A stretch of 64,000 bases of DNA from Ewingella sp. CoE-038-23 (GTDB taxonomy: Bacteria; Pseudomonadota; Gammaproteobacteria; Enterobacterales; Enterobacteriaceae), in NCBI RefSeq assembly GCF_040419245.1, contig NZ_JAZHOH010000001.1, positions 1,550,001 to 1,614,000 on the forward strand, read 5' to 3'. Numbering within the stretch: the stretch's first letter is position 1; the number at the start of each line of letters is the position of its first letter. The position numbers and the translations under genes were made by a program. Under the pieces are notes generated by a model. The model was given only the letters and a program-made list of their open reading frames with translations. It was not told the DNA's origin and did no database searches. This document shows positions 17,814 to 26,270 of this stretch, piece by piece.

Positions 17814-20800
17814 GTGCAAGCCGTGGAACTGGCTCGCAAGGCCGCTGCTGCTCTACATGACCAAGCCGTTGCTTCAGGACATAATCCATGGGCACCCTAT
17901 GAGTTTGCTGTTGCAGAAGCAAAACGGCGAGGCCTTGATGTGGAGAGAACCAGTAAAGGATCTCCTAATCTGAGGGGCGCACGGGCTCGCTTTATTCCAG
18001 AGGAGATGTTTATCCTCCACGAAAAATGTGCAACTCTTTTTGAACAGGCATTCCTCGTCGCTCATGAAATTGGTCATGCTGAACTTGGAGATGATGTCGA
18101 AGAGGATGAGAAGAGTTATACGATAGATCCCACCAGGACATCGGAATCCTCGCCTTTGGGAGTTGAACGAGTCGTTGATTACAGCCGCAGACAGCGAAGA
18201 GAGGTCCAGATGGATCTATTTGCGCGCGAGTTTTTGCTGCCGAGGCATTTTGTCAGCACGCTTTATCTGGAAGGCCAAAGTGCTTCAAGTATTGCCGAAA
18301 GGCTTGGCGCGCCGTTTGACGTCGTTGCCCTGCAACTTTTTGATGCACTACTGTTGCCCCCGACATTGCCTGAAAATCAAAAGCCAGCAATTGAATTTCC
18401 CCTAAACGATGAACAGGCAGAAGCCGCTGCTCATCGTGGCGCTGCCTTTCTGCTTGAAGCCGGACCCGGCACAGGAAAAACACAGACATTGGTAGGCCGT
18501 GTTAAAGGACTGCTTAATGAAGGGGTTGATCCCCGTAAAATTCTCCTGCTGACTTTTTCAAATAAAGCCGCTGGAGAAATGGCTGAAAGGATTGCGCGAG
18601 TTGATAGCGCTGCTGCGGCTGCGATGTGGATCGGTACCTTCCACTCATTCGGCCTCGATTTGGTTCGCCGGTTTCACGATAAGCTGAATCTGCCGCAAGC
18701 TCCCCGAATGCTGGACCGTACAGAAGCAGTAGAACTGCTGGAGCATGAGTTCCCTAAATTAGGCTTGGTTCATTACCTCAATCTTTATGATCCAAGCCGA
18801 ATTATCGCTGACTTTCTCACCGGCATATCACGCGCTAAAGATGAGGTAGTCGATGCAAGCACTTACCTTGGACTGGCGCAGGCCATGCGCGATAGCGCTG
18901 TTGAGACTGATGCCATCCTTGAAGCAGAGAAAGCGATTGAAGTCGCCAGGGTGTACGCAGCTTATGAAAGCCTCAAGCAACAGTCTGAATGTATAGACTT
19001 TGGGGACCTGGTTTCACTACCTGTAAAGCTGCTTGAAGAAAATGAAGCTATTCGCTCTCATATTCAGTCTACCTATGAACATGTTTTGGTGGACGAATAC
19101 CAGGACGTCAACCACAGCAGCGTGCGACTGCTGAAAGCCATATGTGGTGAGGGTGAGAACCTGTGGGCAGTTGGGGATGCTAAGCAGTCAATCTATCGTT
19201 TCAGAGGTGCCTCTTCATTTAACATGACGCGCTTTGGAAATGAAGATTTTCCAGGCGGGATGCGATATCGGTTAAAAACGAACTATCGGTCGGTACCTGA
19301 AATAGTTTCAGCATTTTCGAGATTTGCGGTGGGCATGGCTGTGGGGGATGCTGAAAGCGGGCTACACCCGAACCGGGAGAGTAATGCCTGCAAACCCGAG
19401 CTTCGCTTTGTGGGACAAGGCGTCCAGCAGTCACCTGCTCTTGCAGACGCGATACAGGAAATGCTGGATGCCGGATATCCATATCGTGATCAGGCCGTTC
19501 TCTGCACAGGCAATGAAAAACTCTCAGAAATCGGGCAACAGCTCGAGCGCTTAGGCATCCCTGTTCTATTCCTAGGCAGTGTTTTCGAGCGTCCCGAGAT
19601 TAAGGATTGCCTGTCGCTGCTTTCCCTTTTGGTGGATCGCCGCGCAATGGGCCTGGTGCGAATGGCTTGCCTGCCAGAATTTACAATGTCGCTGGAAGAT
19701 GTCGGCAATATACTTGCCTGCCTGCGTGAACAAGATGACAGAGGGGACTGGAGAGAAAAAACAGATCAGTTCCAAATCTCTGAGAATGGCCATGCGGTCA
19801 TAAAGCGACTGATTAAAGCACTGGATGGTTATAACGGAGCGACTTCACCCTGGACTGTGCTGGCAACTGTGCTTTTAGACAGGACACGCATAGTCGCCCG
19901 CATGGCAATGTCTCCAGCTAGCAGTAACCGCTCCCAATGTATTGCAACCTGGCAGTTACTTAATTTCTTGCGAGTCCAGCCCTCAACTGGCGAAGGATTA
20001 TTTATCACCCGCACATTAGATCGCATCCGTCGTTTAGTCCGACTCGGGGACGATCGTGACCTCCGGCAACTCCCGGTAGCAGCACAAAGCATTGACGCTG
20101 TTCGCCTCATGACCATTCATGGTGCGAAAGGGCTGGAATTTCCTGTAGTTCATATACCAGGCATGAATGCAGATACCTTACCTGGTTTTACACAAAAGCA
20201 ACCCTGCCCGCCACCCGATGGAATGATCGCCGGTAGAAAGTTTAATAACAAAGAGCAGCTCAGTCAGGAGCACAAGGCGGAGAGAGAATGCTTATTCTAC
20301 GTTGCATTGTCGAGAGCGAAGGAACAGCTATTTCTCTATGCTGCACTGCGAAACGCTGCAGGTAGTGCACGAAGGAAATCCGAGTATCTGGACCGTATTG
20401 AGCCTGATCTGGTTCAAATGAACACAGAACCCCATCATCCGGTCATTGAGCCCCCCGAATCGTTACCAATAGACTGGGCTGTGGATGGAGACCTCAAGCT
20501 CAGTGGCGATCAGGTATCACTCTATGAGTCATGTCCGCGACGATTCTTCTATACTCACGTCCTTCAGATTGGGGGAAGGCGGACGCCCACTCCATTCTCA
20601 AAAATGCACGATGCTGTCCGAAATGTGTTCAGAGATATGATCGAGGCGGAGTCGACAATATCAACAAATATGGAAGGCAGCGTTGAGCAGGCCCTCGAAG
20701 CTGAAGGTCTGGCTGAGCACGGATATGCCCCTGAGTTTAAATCTCTGGCAATAGACATGGTGAGCTATTTCAGTTCAATTCGCGAAGGCCATTCACCTGA

Positions 20801-21206
20801 AACACCCAGTGTACTCACGATTAAGCTTGGGAATATTCCTGTCACCGTACAACCTGACGATGTGCTGATTCACTCAGATGGCCGACGTACGTTTCGCCGG
20901 GTCAGAACCGGACATAAAAGAGATAAAGAAGAATCGGACCTTAGCGCTGCCGCTTTTGTACTCGCAGCAAGGAGAGCCTTTCCTGACGCGATAGTTGAGT
21001 TAGTTCATGTTTCTGATAAGACTGTAACGCCGGTTGAACTGACCACTAAGGTGCTGCATAACCGGCAGGAAAAGCTTCTTGATGCCCTGAACTCTATAGG
21101 TCGGGGGGTATTTCCCGCCGAATCATCATCCCGTGTTTGTCCCTCCTGCCCGGCATTTTTCGTCTGCGGATTGACACCGCCAGGCGTGCTTCAAAAAAAA
21201 TTCTAA
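17814..21206 (+). CDS. ImmA/IrrE metallopeptidase - UvrD-like helicase - PD-(D/E)xK-like nuclease fusion
   Basis: A 1130-residue protein. Residues 1-175 form an ImmA/IrrE zinc peptidase (HEIGHAE at 84-90, later EVQMDLFAREFLLP). Residues 195-870 form a superfamily 1 helicase: GPGTGKT near 217, DEYQD, GDAKQSIYRFRG, TNYRS, MTIHGAKGLEFP and FYVALSRAKEQL. The C-terminal third resembles the AddB/RecB iron-sulfur nuclease: YESCPRRFF near 907, with CPSCPAFFVC (CxxCx5C) near 1110 giving the four cysteines. The usual D-x-K catalytic strand appears as FRRVRTGHK, so nuclease activity is doubtful. It starts at GTG 17814 after GAGG. I expect a DNA-end processing and signalling role in defence or damage response. 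Confidence 0.88.
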   Translation: MQAVELARKAAAALHDQAVASGHNPWAPYEFAVAEAKRRGLDVERTSKGSPNLRGARARFIPEEMFILHEKCATLFEQAFLVAHEIGHAELGDDVEEDEKSYTIDPTRTSESSPLGVERVVDYSRRQRREVQMDLFAREFLLPRHFVSTLYLEGQSASSIAERLGAPFDVVALQLFDALLLPPTLPENQKPAIEFPLNDEQAEAAAHRGAAFLLEAGPGTGKTQTLVGRVKGLLNEGVDPRKILLLTFSNKAAGEMAERIARVDSAAAAAMWIGTFHSFGLDLVRRFHDKLNLPQAPRMLDRTEAVELLEHEFPKLGLVHYLNLYDPSRIIADFLTGISRAKDEVVDASTYLGLAQAMRDSAVETDAILEAEKAIEVARVYAAYESLKQQSECIDFGDLVSLPVKLLEENEAIRSHIQSTYEHVLVDEYQDVNHSSVRLLKAICGEGENLWAVGDAKQSIYRFRGASSFNMTRFGNEDFPGGMRYRLKTNYRSVPEIVSAFSRFAVGMAVGDAESGLHPNRESNACKPELRFVGQGVQQSPALADAIQEMLDAGYPYRDQAVLCTGNEKLSEIGQQLERLGIPVLFLGSVFERPEIKDCLSLLSLLVDRRAMGLVRMACLPEFTMSLEDVGNILACLREQDDRGDWREKTDQFQISENGHAVIKRLIKALDGYNGATSPWTVLATVLLDRTRIVARMAMSPASSNRSQCIATWQLLNFLRVQPSTGEGLFITRTLDRIRRLVRLGDDRDLRQLPVAAQSIDAVRLMTIHGAKGLEFPVVHIPGMNADTLPGFTQKQPCPPPDGMIAGRKFNNKEQLSQEHKAERECLFYVALSRAKEQLFLYAALRNAAGSARRKSEYLDRIEPDLVQMNTEPHHPVIEPPESLPIDWAVDGDLKLSGDQVSLYESCPRRFFYTHVLQIGGRRTPTPFSKMHDAVRNVFRDMIEAESTISTNMEGSVEQALEAEGLAEHGYAPEFKSLAIDMVSYFSSIREGHSPETPSVLTIKLGNIPVTVQPDDVLIHSDGRRTFRRVRTGHKRDKEESDLSAAAFVLAARRAFPDAIVELVHVSDKTVTPVELTTKVLHNRQEKLLDALNSIGRGVFPAESSSRVCPSCPAFFVCGLTPPGVLQKKF

Positions 21207-21289
21207 AATAATTTACCGCTTTGGTAGCGCTGCATCGATTGAGTATTAGAGCCAGACACCGTCTGGCCAAACTCAAGGACATGCACAAG

Positions 21290-22045
21290 ATGAACAGCCA
21301 AAATATTAACAATATCGACGATGTCGGAGAAGCGATTCGCGAAGGCCGCGAACTGCGTCCGGCAAATGCCTACCGCATCCTGTTTGCGCAGGAAAACCTG
21401 GATTTTCACGCAATTGAGATCAATGACCCAGTTCCACTGGGGCGTCAGATTCTGATTGCCGCAGGCCTGCGTGTAAATGATGGTTACAGCCTCTTCGCTA
21501 TTCTTCAGACGGGCGACTTTGAAGATCTGCGACTTGATGAACTTTTCGATTTACGCGGTCGTGGCGCTGAACGGTTCGTGGCCTTCCAGACCGATCGTGA
21601 TTTCAAACTTACCGTAAACCACAGCCAGGTATCGTGGGGAAAACCTGCAATTTCGGGAGCAGCACTTTATGAGCTGGCAAAACCAGCCGATGGCGATGCT
21701 GTATTTATGGTTGTCCGTGGCGGTGATGATCGCCAGATTGAACCGAATGAGGCGGTGGATCTTACGACGCCGGGCATTGAACACTTTGTAACGGCGCCAA
21801 AGCGTAAACCAAAGATTGATATCGTCGTTAACGGGCGTGAAGTTCAGGTCAGCGATAGTCATCAAACTTTCGAGCAATTTGTGGCTATCGCATATCCAGG
21901 CGAAGCCCCAACTGCAGAGATCGTTTATTCAATCACATATCGTGGAGCGGACTCAAAACCACACAGTGGTGAGTTAGCTGCGGGTGCCTATATCAACGTG
22001 AAAAACGGGAGCGTGATCAATGTCGGCCGCACTATTCAATCTTAA
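21290..22045 (+). CDS. multi-ubiquitin-like protein (three beta-grasp repeats)
   Basis: A 251-residue protein made of three ubiquitin-like beta-grasp units in tandem. They span roughly residues 18-95 (YRILFAQENLDFHAIEINDPVPLGRQILIAAGL to GAERFVAF), 96-170 (FKLTVNHSQVSWGKPAISGAALYELA to GIEHFVTA) and 175-251 (KIDIVVNGREVQV...TFEQFVAIAY). It matches the Multi_ubiq type that sits beside E1/E2-like genes. The C-terminus ends RTIQS, not with a Gly-Gly, so a protease cut or another linkage chemistry would be needed for conjugation. I chose the ATG at 21290 behind AAGGA; upstream residues are unlike the family. Its end overlaps the E1 gene by 26 bp, so expression is coupled. Confidence 0.88.
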   Translation: MNSQNINNIDDVGEAIREGRELRPANAYRILFAQENLDFHAIEINDPVPLGRQILIAAGLRVNDGYSLFAILQTGDFEDLRLDELFDLRGRGAERFVAFQTDRDFKLTVNHSQVSWGKPAISGAALYELAKPADGDAVFMVVRGGDDRQIEPNEAVDLTTPGIEHFVTAPKRKPKIDIVVNGREVQVSDSHQTFEQFVAIAYPGEAPTAEIVYSITYRGADSKPHSGELAAGAYINVKNGSVINVGRTIQS

Positions 22046-23195
22046 TAGCGATCTGAAGCGCTTGCGCGAAGAAGGTTATCACGTACAAATTGTGGGTGGC
22101 TTTCTGGTCATGCGTGACGTTCCGTACGTTAACGCGCAACGGGAAGTTAAAACCGGCACGCTCATATCGAGTCTTTGCCTGTCTGGAGACGCTACTCAAA
22201 AACCGGAACCACACACTATTCACTTTGATGGAGAATTTCCATGCACTTCCCAGGGGGGGCGCATCCAGGCTATTTTTCATCAGAGTGAAGCGGTAAATCT
22301 TGGGCATGGACTGTCTGCTCAGCACTTATTCTCCAGTAAGCCTGGGCCTGAAGGTTACAGTGACTACCATCAGAAGATGTCCACCTATGCGACGATCATC
22401 TCTGGCCACGCCGCAACCCTCAAACCTGGCGTTAGCCCACGTGTTTTTAAAACCCCTGATGAGGAGGAAGGGGGCGTCTTTAACTATCTTGAAACTGCAT
22501 CTGATCGGGTCGGGATCGGGGCATTAACTGCACGGCTTGAAGGTCAGCATATTGCCATCATCGGTGTCGGTGGTACAGGTTCCTATATACTGGACCAGAT
22601 AGCTAAAACACCAGTCAGTGAGATACGTCTCATCGATGGTGATGATTTTCTTCAGCACAACGCTTTTCGCGCCCCCGGCGCCCCGTCGATTAACACTCTC
22701 AGGGAAGTGCCGAAGAAAGTGGATTACCTGGCGGGAATTTACGGTCAGATGCACCGTCGTATCGTGACGTATGCAGTACAGATAAGCCAGGATAGTCTTA
22801 CTCTCTTGGACGGAATTACCTTTGCCTTCCTTTGTATGGACGCAGGAGAGCCAAAACGCTTAGCGATGCAGAAGCTGGAAGACATGGGCGTGTCATTCAT
22901 AGACGTGGGAATGGGGCTCGAGCTGGTGGACGGATCGCTGGGTGGCATCCTGAGGGTGACGACCAGTACTCCAGAGAAACGAGATCACATTCGCACACGT
23001 GTGTCTTTTAAGGAGAGTGGCGCAGAAAACGTTTACGCTTCAAATATTCAAGTCGCCGAGTTAAACATGTTGAATGCGGCACTTGCCGTCATCAAATGGA
23101 AGAAACTACTCGGATTTTATCGTGATCTTGAAAATGAACGTAACTGTTCATATACGACTGACGGGAATATGTTACTGAATGGTGACTTACTATGA
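22020..23195 (+). CDS. E2-like/E1-like ThiF-family adenylyltransferase
   Basis: A 391-residue protein predicted to activate the neighbouring ubiquitin-like protein. Residues 1-145 resemble the E2-like DUF6791 domain (HTIHFDGEFPCTSQGG..., GYSDYHQKMSTYATIISGHA); the Cys in EFPC near 77 is a candidate thioester site. Residues 165-391 are the ThiF/E1 domain: IAIIGVGGTGSYILDQIAKTPVSEIRLIDGDDF binds ATP, and FLCMDAGEPKRL follows. It begins inside the ubiquitin-like gene and overlaps the DUF6527 gene by 4 bp (ATGA). The E2-before-E1 fusion is a known bacterial arrangement in ubiquitin-like operons. Substrate unknown. Confidence 0.85.
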   Translation: MSAALFNLNSDLKRLREEGYHVQIVGGFLVMRDVPYVNAQREVKTGTLISSLCLSGDATQKPEPHTIHFDGEFPCTSQGGRIQAIFHQSEAVNLGHGLSAQHLFSSKPGPEGYSDYHQKMSTYATIISGHAATLKPGVSPRVFKTPDEEEGGVFNYLETASDRVGIGALTARLEGQHIAIIGVGGTGSYILDQIAKTPVSEIRLIDGDDFLQHNAFRAPGAPSINTLREVPKKVDYLAGIYGQMHRRIVTYAVQISQDSLTLLDGITFAFLCMDAGEPKRLAMQKLEDMGVSFIDVGMGLELVDGSLGGILRVTTSTPEKRDHIRTRVSFKESGAENVYASNIQVAELNMLNAALAVIKWKKLLGFYRDLENERNCSYTTDGNMLLNGDLL

Positions 23196-23650
23196 TACGC
23201 CATAACCAACTGACCCCGTGTTTCGTTAAAGGGATTCCGCGAGAAATTGAACCAAGTATCCTGTATGTTTCCATGGAGTATGGCACAGTGATTCACAATT
23301 GCTGTTGTGGTTGCGGGCATGAGGTTGTAACGCCTCTGACCCCAACTGACTGGAAGCTGACTTTCGATGGCGAGACCGTGTCGCTGTGGCCATCAGTGGG
23401 AAACTGGAATTTACCCTGTCGATCTCACTATGTAATCCAGTGTAACCGCGTACTGAAAGCACCTCCTTGGGATAAAGCCAGAATCGATGCAGAGATGCGT
23501 CGAGATAAAGCGGCTAAGAAGCGTTATTACGCGCAGACTAATGCGATGGTAGCATCTGAAGAGCTGAAACAGGAGCCAACTGAGGAGCCGTCTGGGATGA
23601 GAACCGAGCCATTATCTCTTTGGAATAAGATAAGGAAGTGGCTGAGTTAG
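23192..23650 (+). CDS. DUF6527 protein (zinc-binding, ubiquitin-like operon partner)
   Basis: A 152-residue protein. The core is ILYVSMEYGTVIHNCCCGCGHEVVTPLTPTDWKLTFDGETVSLWPSVGNWNLPCRSHYVI, which I recognise as DUF6527. Four clustered cysteines (CCCGC) with CRSH could bind zinc. Families of this type accompany multi-ubiquitin and E1/E2 genes and have been proposed as processing peptidases or accessory factors. The C-terminal 50 residues are charged and low complexity (KAAKKRYYAQ..EELKQEPTEEP). Its start overlaps the E1 stop codon. It is the last gene of the operon; only a small frame of doubtful reality follows. Confidence 0.8.
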   Translation: MIRHNQLTPCFVKGIPREIEPSILYVSMEYGTVIHNCCCGCGHEVVTPLTPTDWKLTFDGETVSLWPSVGNWNLPCRSHYVIQCNRVLKAPPWDKARIDAEMRRDKAAKKRYYAQTNAMVASEELKQEPTEEPSGMRTEPLSLWNKIRKWLS

Positions 23651-24053
23651 GGCAATGGCTTTAACAGTGCTCAAAACTATCAGACCTGAAAAGCATGACT
23701 CTGGACAGGTTACATTCAACTTGTTCTACAGGCGAGTTCATCGGTCTGGCTATGGACCGGTATGCTGGAATGTCATAAAAGCATACCGGTACAAACCACA
23801 GATAATGTTTTTAACGTGATCTGCTCTCCACTGCTTAATACCCCAAGATATGAGTTATCCAGTCATTAGATTTGGGAACAAAGGCAGCTACGGCCATAAT
23901 GACAAGCAATTTTAGCGCATTTAACAATGGCAGCTTAGTGCCAACAGCGGACATTATTGCCAACCAAATCATCTAGAATAATAGCTCCTAAGGCACTGAT
24001 AGTCTCTACATCTCTACCAGCAGCTTACTAAGATTTACTTTTCACTCAAATGA
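23651..24053. other. 403-bp gap, no convincing gene
   Basis: A 54-codon frame from the ATG at 23655 (MALTVLKTIRPEKHDSGQV) has no ribosome site and no family I know. The rest is AT-rich and noncoding between the operon end and the convergent GT25 gene. Confidence 0.45.
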
Positions 24054-26255
24054 CTAACCAGCTACCACTGACTGTTCGTCTAATTTTGGATTATTAATAT
24101 CCATTGTTGCATCAATACATATTTTCCTAACATAAGTGATACCTGGTAAAGAGCGTGTGTGAAGACGCCCTGCCAATTCTTTTGAACGAGTTGGCCACAT
24201 GTTAGCATGAAGGGTCATGGGCAAATTAGGTATAGGCGTAGGCCCCCAAATTCCCCTCCGATAAACCATAACTCCATCCACAAACCATTTAATCTCATCA
24301 GGCCCCCATTCAATCATGTAATCATGAAACTCTTCTGAAGCATCAAACCCTAAAGGAATAAAAGTTGGTGTGCCACGATACCCATAATCAAATTTTGCTC
24401 CTTCATCACCAGGATTATAAAAAACATTGACCAGCATATGGTCAGGCCTATTCCCAACAAACTCAATATCGATTTCTTGACGAGGTGAATCTCTATGTAA
24501 AAAGAAGCCAGTTACTATCCCTGGGATTTTTGCCGCCCGTAAGGACACCTCGAATCTACCATATAGAAATCTCATCCTACTTGAAATCGCTGCGGCACTA
24601 AACTCTCTAACTCCTAACTGTTCCGCTTTGACAACAAGATCTAATCCACTAATATCATTTTGAATCACATTTTGAGGTCGAAACAGCCCAAGATTCCCAG
24701 GAAAAGTATCATCGCGAACCTCCCAATATTCATTATTAATATTTTGCAGTGAATCAATGATGGAGAAGTTAACAAGGTCTTTTTTAATTCGCTTCGGATC
24801 GGGTTTTATAAAAAAACCATTCCCTGACAAATTTTTTCTTTCTAATATCCAAGGGGAATTGTCATGTGTCATGCTAATTTCTGAATTATTAAATTTTTCT
24901 TTGACGTTATCTTCTATAATCTGCCTGGAAACAATATCATCTATTTCTGGGTACATTGAGATGGGCGGAGGGCATTGAAGGTATTCACATATAACCTTCC
25001 ATTTGTTTTTTTCACCTAAATGCAGTATCACACAGTCAGTATCACTAAGATCTTTAATTATATTGGAGGTCAACTCATCGATTTTCTTTGAATCACTAAT
25101 GGTAACTATAAATTTTGCTTGTGGATATTCTTTTTTTAATAAAACGATATTCCTACTGAGGCACCCGACATTTACATAAGCGTTGAATTTACCCCCCCCT
25201 GAATTATCCAATAGTTTTTTTAAGTCTTCATCGGGAAGTCGATCAATATCACTGCAACACTTATAACCAAGCATGGATAGTGCCATACCCAAAGAAGAAA
25301 TGCCTGAACCGTTTGCGCCAAATGAAAAAACAGGCCAATGTACTGGAAGCTCATTAAAGTTTGAAGCTTTTTCATTGTCAATAATGCCAACCTTCACTAG
25401 GGTAGGTAATATTGAATAGGAATTGGATGAGTTAAAATCCAATCTCTGCGCAATGATCGATTTATGCACTGCTCTCACATCGAGTTTTTCATATTGATGA
25501 TTTATCCATAAGTCAATTGGTCCATAGGTTGGTAGGAGCGAGAGAATTTTATTTGCTCCTTTTTTAGATAATACATATCCTGAAAAATACCATAATCCTC
25601 GTTCTGGTTTAAATATATGTTCAGAAATTATTTTCTTTTTCGCACCATTCATAACCTCTTTAAACGACAAATATAAGATATCAAATTTAGGTGAAGATCT
25701 ATCAGCCTGAATCATTTCAAACCAAGCGGCATCTAAGATTTTGGCGAAATCTCTTTCGAAATACACGTCATCTTCAAGAACTAAAGCATACTCATCAGAG
25801 CCTTCTGCAATTAGTCTGATAACATTTATGTGCGATAATGCTACAGCAATTTCTGCCTTACTCATTTTTATTGGTACATCGAGATCAAATTTATCAGGTA
25901 AAATTCTTGGCTGAGGATCAACATATAATTGGTCTGCTAAAGTATAATAAGGGATAACTTCTTCCTCATTGAGGGCACCTGACATTTCCCTAGCATTTAT
26001 AGCGGAGAATCTGGTTAATTGCCCAGTTAATTTTTTATTGGATTTATCTCGTACTTTATCCAACTCTTTATTTAAATCTAGCCATCTGACTGTTTCACGA
26101 TCTAAGTTTATAGCGTAAATCCTACTAATACCCTCCCCGCTTTGATCTAAAGTGTTAAATGTTGATGATTTTTGTGCTGGGAAAAATAACCGAGAGCGCA
26201 AATAAAAAGAGTAAAGAAAACGGTTGATGCCTTTTAGATGTTTATTAATATTCAT
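24054..26255 (-). CDS. three-domain glycan enzyme: GT25 glycosyltransferase, sulfotransferase-like, GH16
   Basis: A 733-residue protein with no signal peptide. About residues 45-290 match glycosyltransferase family 25 (IYAINLDRETVRW, LVLEDDVYFERDF). Residues 305-450 look like a PAPS sulfotransferase: VFSFGANGSGISSLGMALSMLGYKC for the P-loop, KKEYPQAKFIVTISD for the PAPS-binding strand, and WKVICEYLQCPPP. Residues 530-725 are a glycoside hydrolase 16 domain with the catalytic motif EIDIEF near 593. The combination suggests building and modifying or trimming one glycan. It is markedly AT-rich, a sign of transfer, and lies 15 bp after a GT32 gene. The joint role is inferred. Confidence 0.78.
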   Translation of the reverse strand: MNINKHLKGINRFLYSFYLRSRLFFPAQKSSTFNTLDQSGEGISRIYAINLDRETVRWLDLNKELDKVRDKSNKKLTGQLTRFSAINAREMSGALNEEEVIPYYTLADQLYVDPQPRILPDKFDLDVPIKMSKAEIAVALSHINVIRLIAEGSDEYALVLEDDVYFERDFAKILDAAWFEMIQADRSSPKFDILYLSFKEVMNGAKKKIISEHIFKPERGLWYFSGYVLSKKGANKILSLLPTYGPIDLWINHQYEKLDVRAVHKSIIAQRLDFNSSNSYSILPTLVKVGIIDNEKASNFNELPVHWPVFSFGANGSGISSLGMALSMLGYKCCSDIDRLPDEDLKKLLDNSGGGKFNAYVNVGCLSRNIVLLKKEYPQAKFIVTISDSKKIDELTSNIIKDLSDTDCVILHLGEKNKWKVICEYLQCPPPISMYPEIDDIVSRQIIEDNVKEKFNNSEISMTHDNSPWILERKNLSGNGFFIKPDPKRIKKDLVNFSIIDSLQNINNEYWEVRDDTFPGNLGLFRPQNVIQNDISGLDLVVKAEQLGVREFSAAAISSRMRFLYGRFEVSLRAAKIPGIVTGFFLHRDSPRQEIDIEFVGNRPDHMLVNVFYNPGDEGAKFDYGYRGTPTFIPLGFDASEEFHDYMIEWGPDEIKWFVDGVMVYRRGIWGPTPIPNLPMTLHANMWPTRSKELAGRLHTRSLPGITYVRKICIDATMDINNPKLDEQSVVAG

Positions 26256-26270
26256 AAATAAAAGTTCCTT

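Noticed and set aside
23655..23820. 54-codon frame after DUF6527
   Set aside because: No ribosome site, no recognisable domain.
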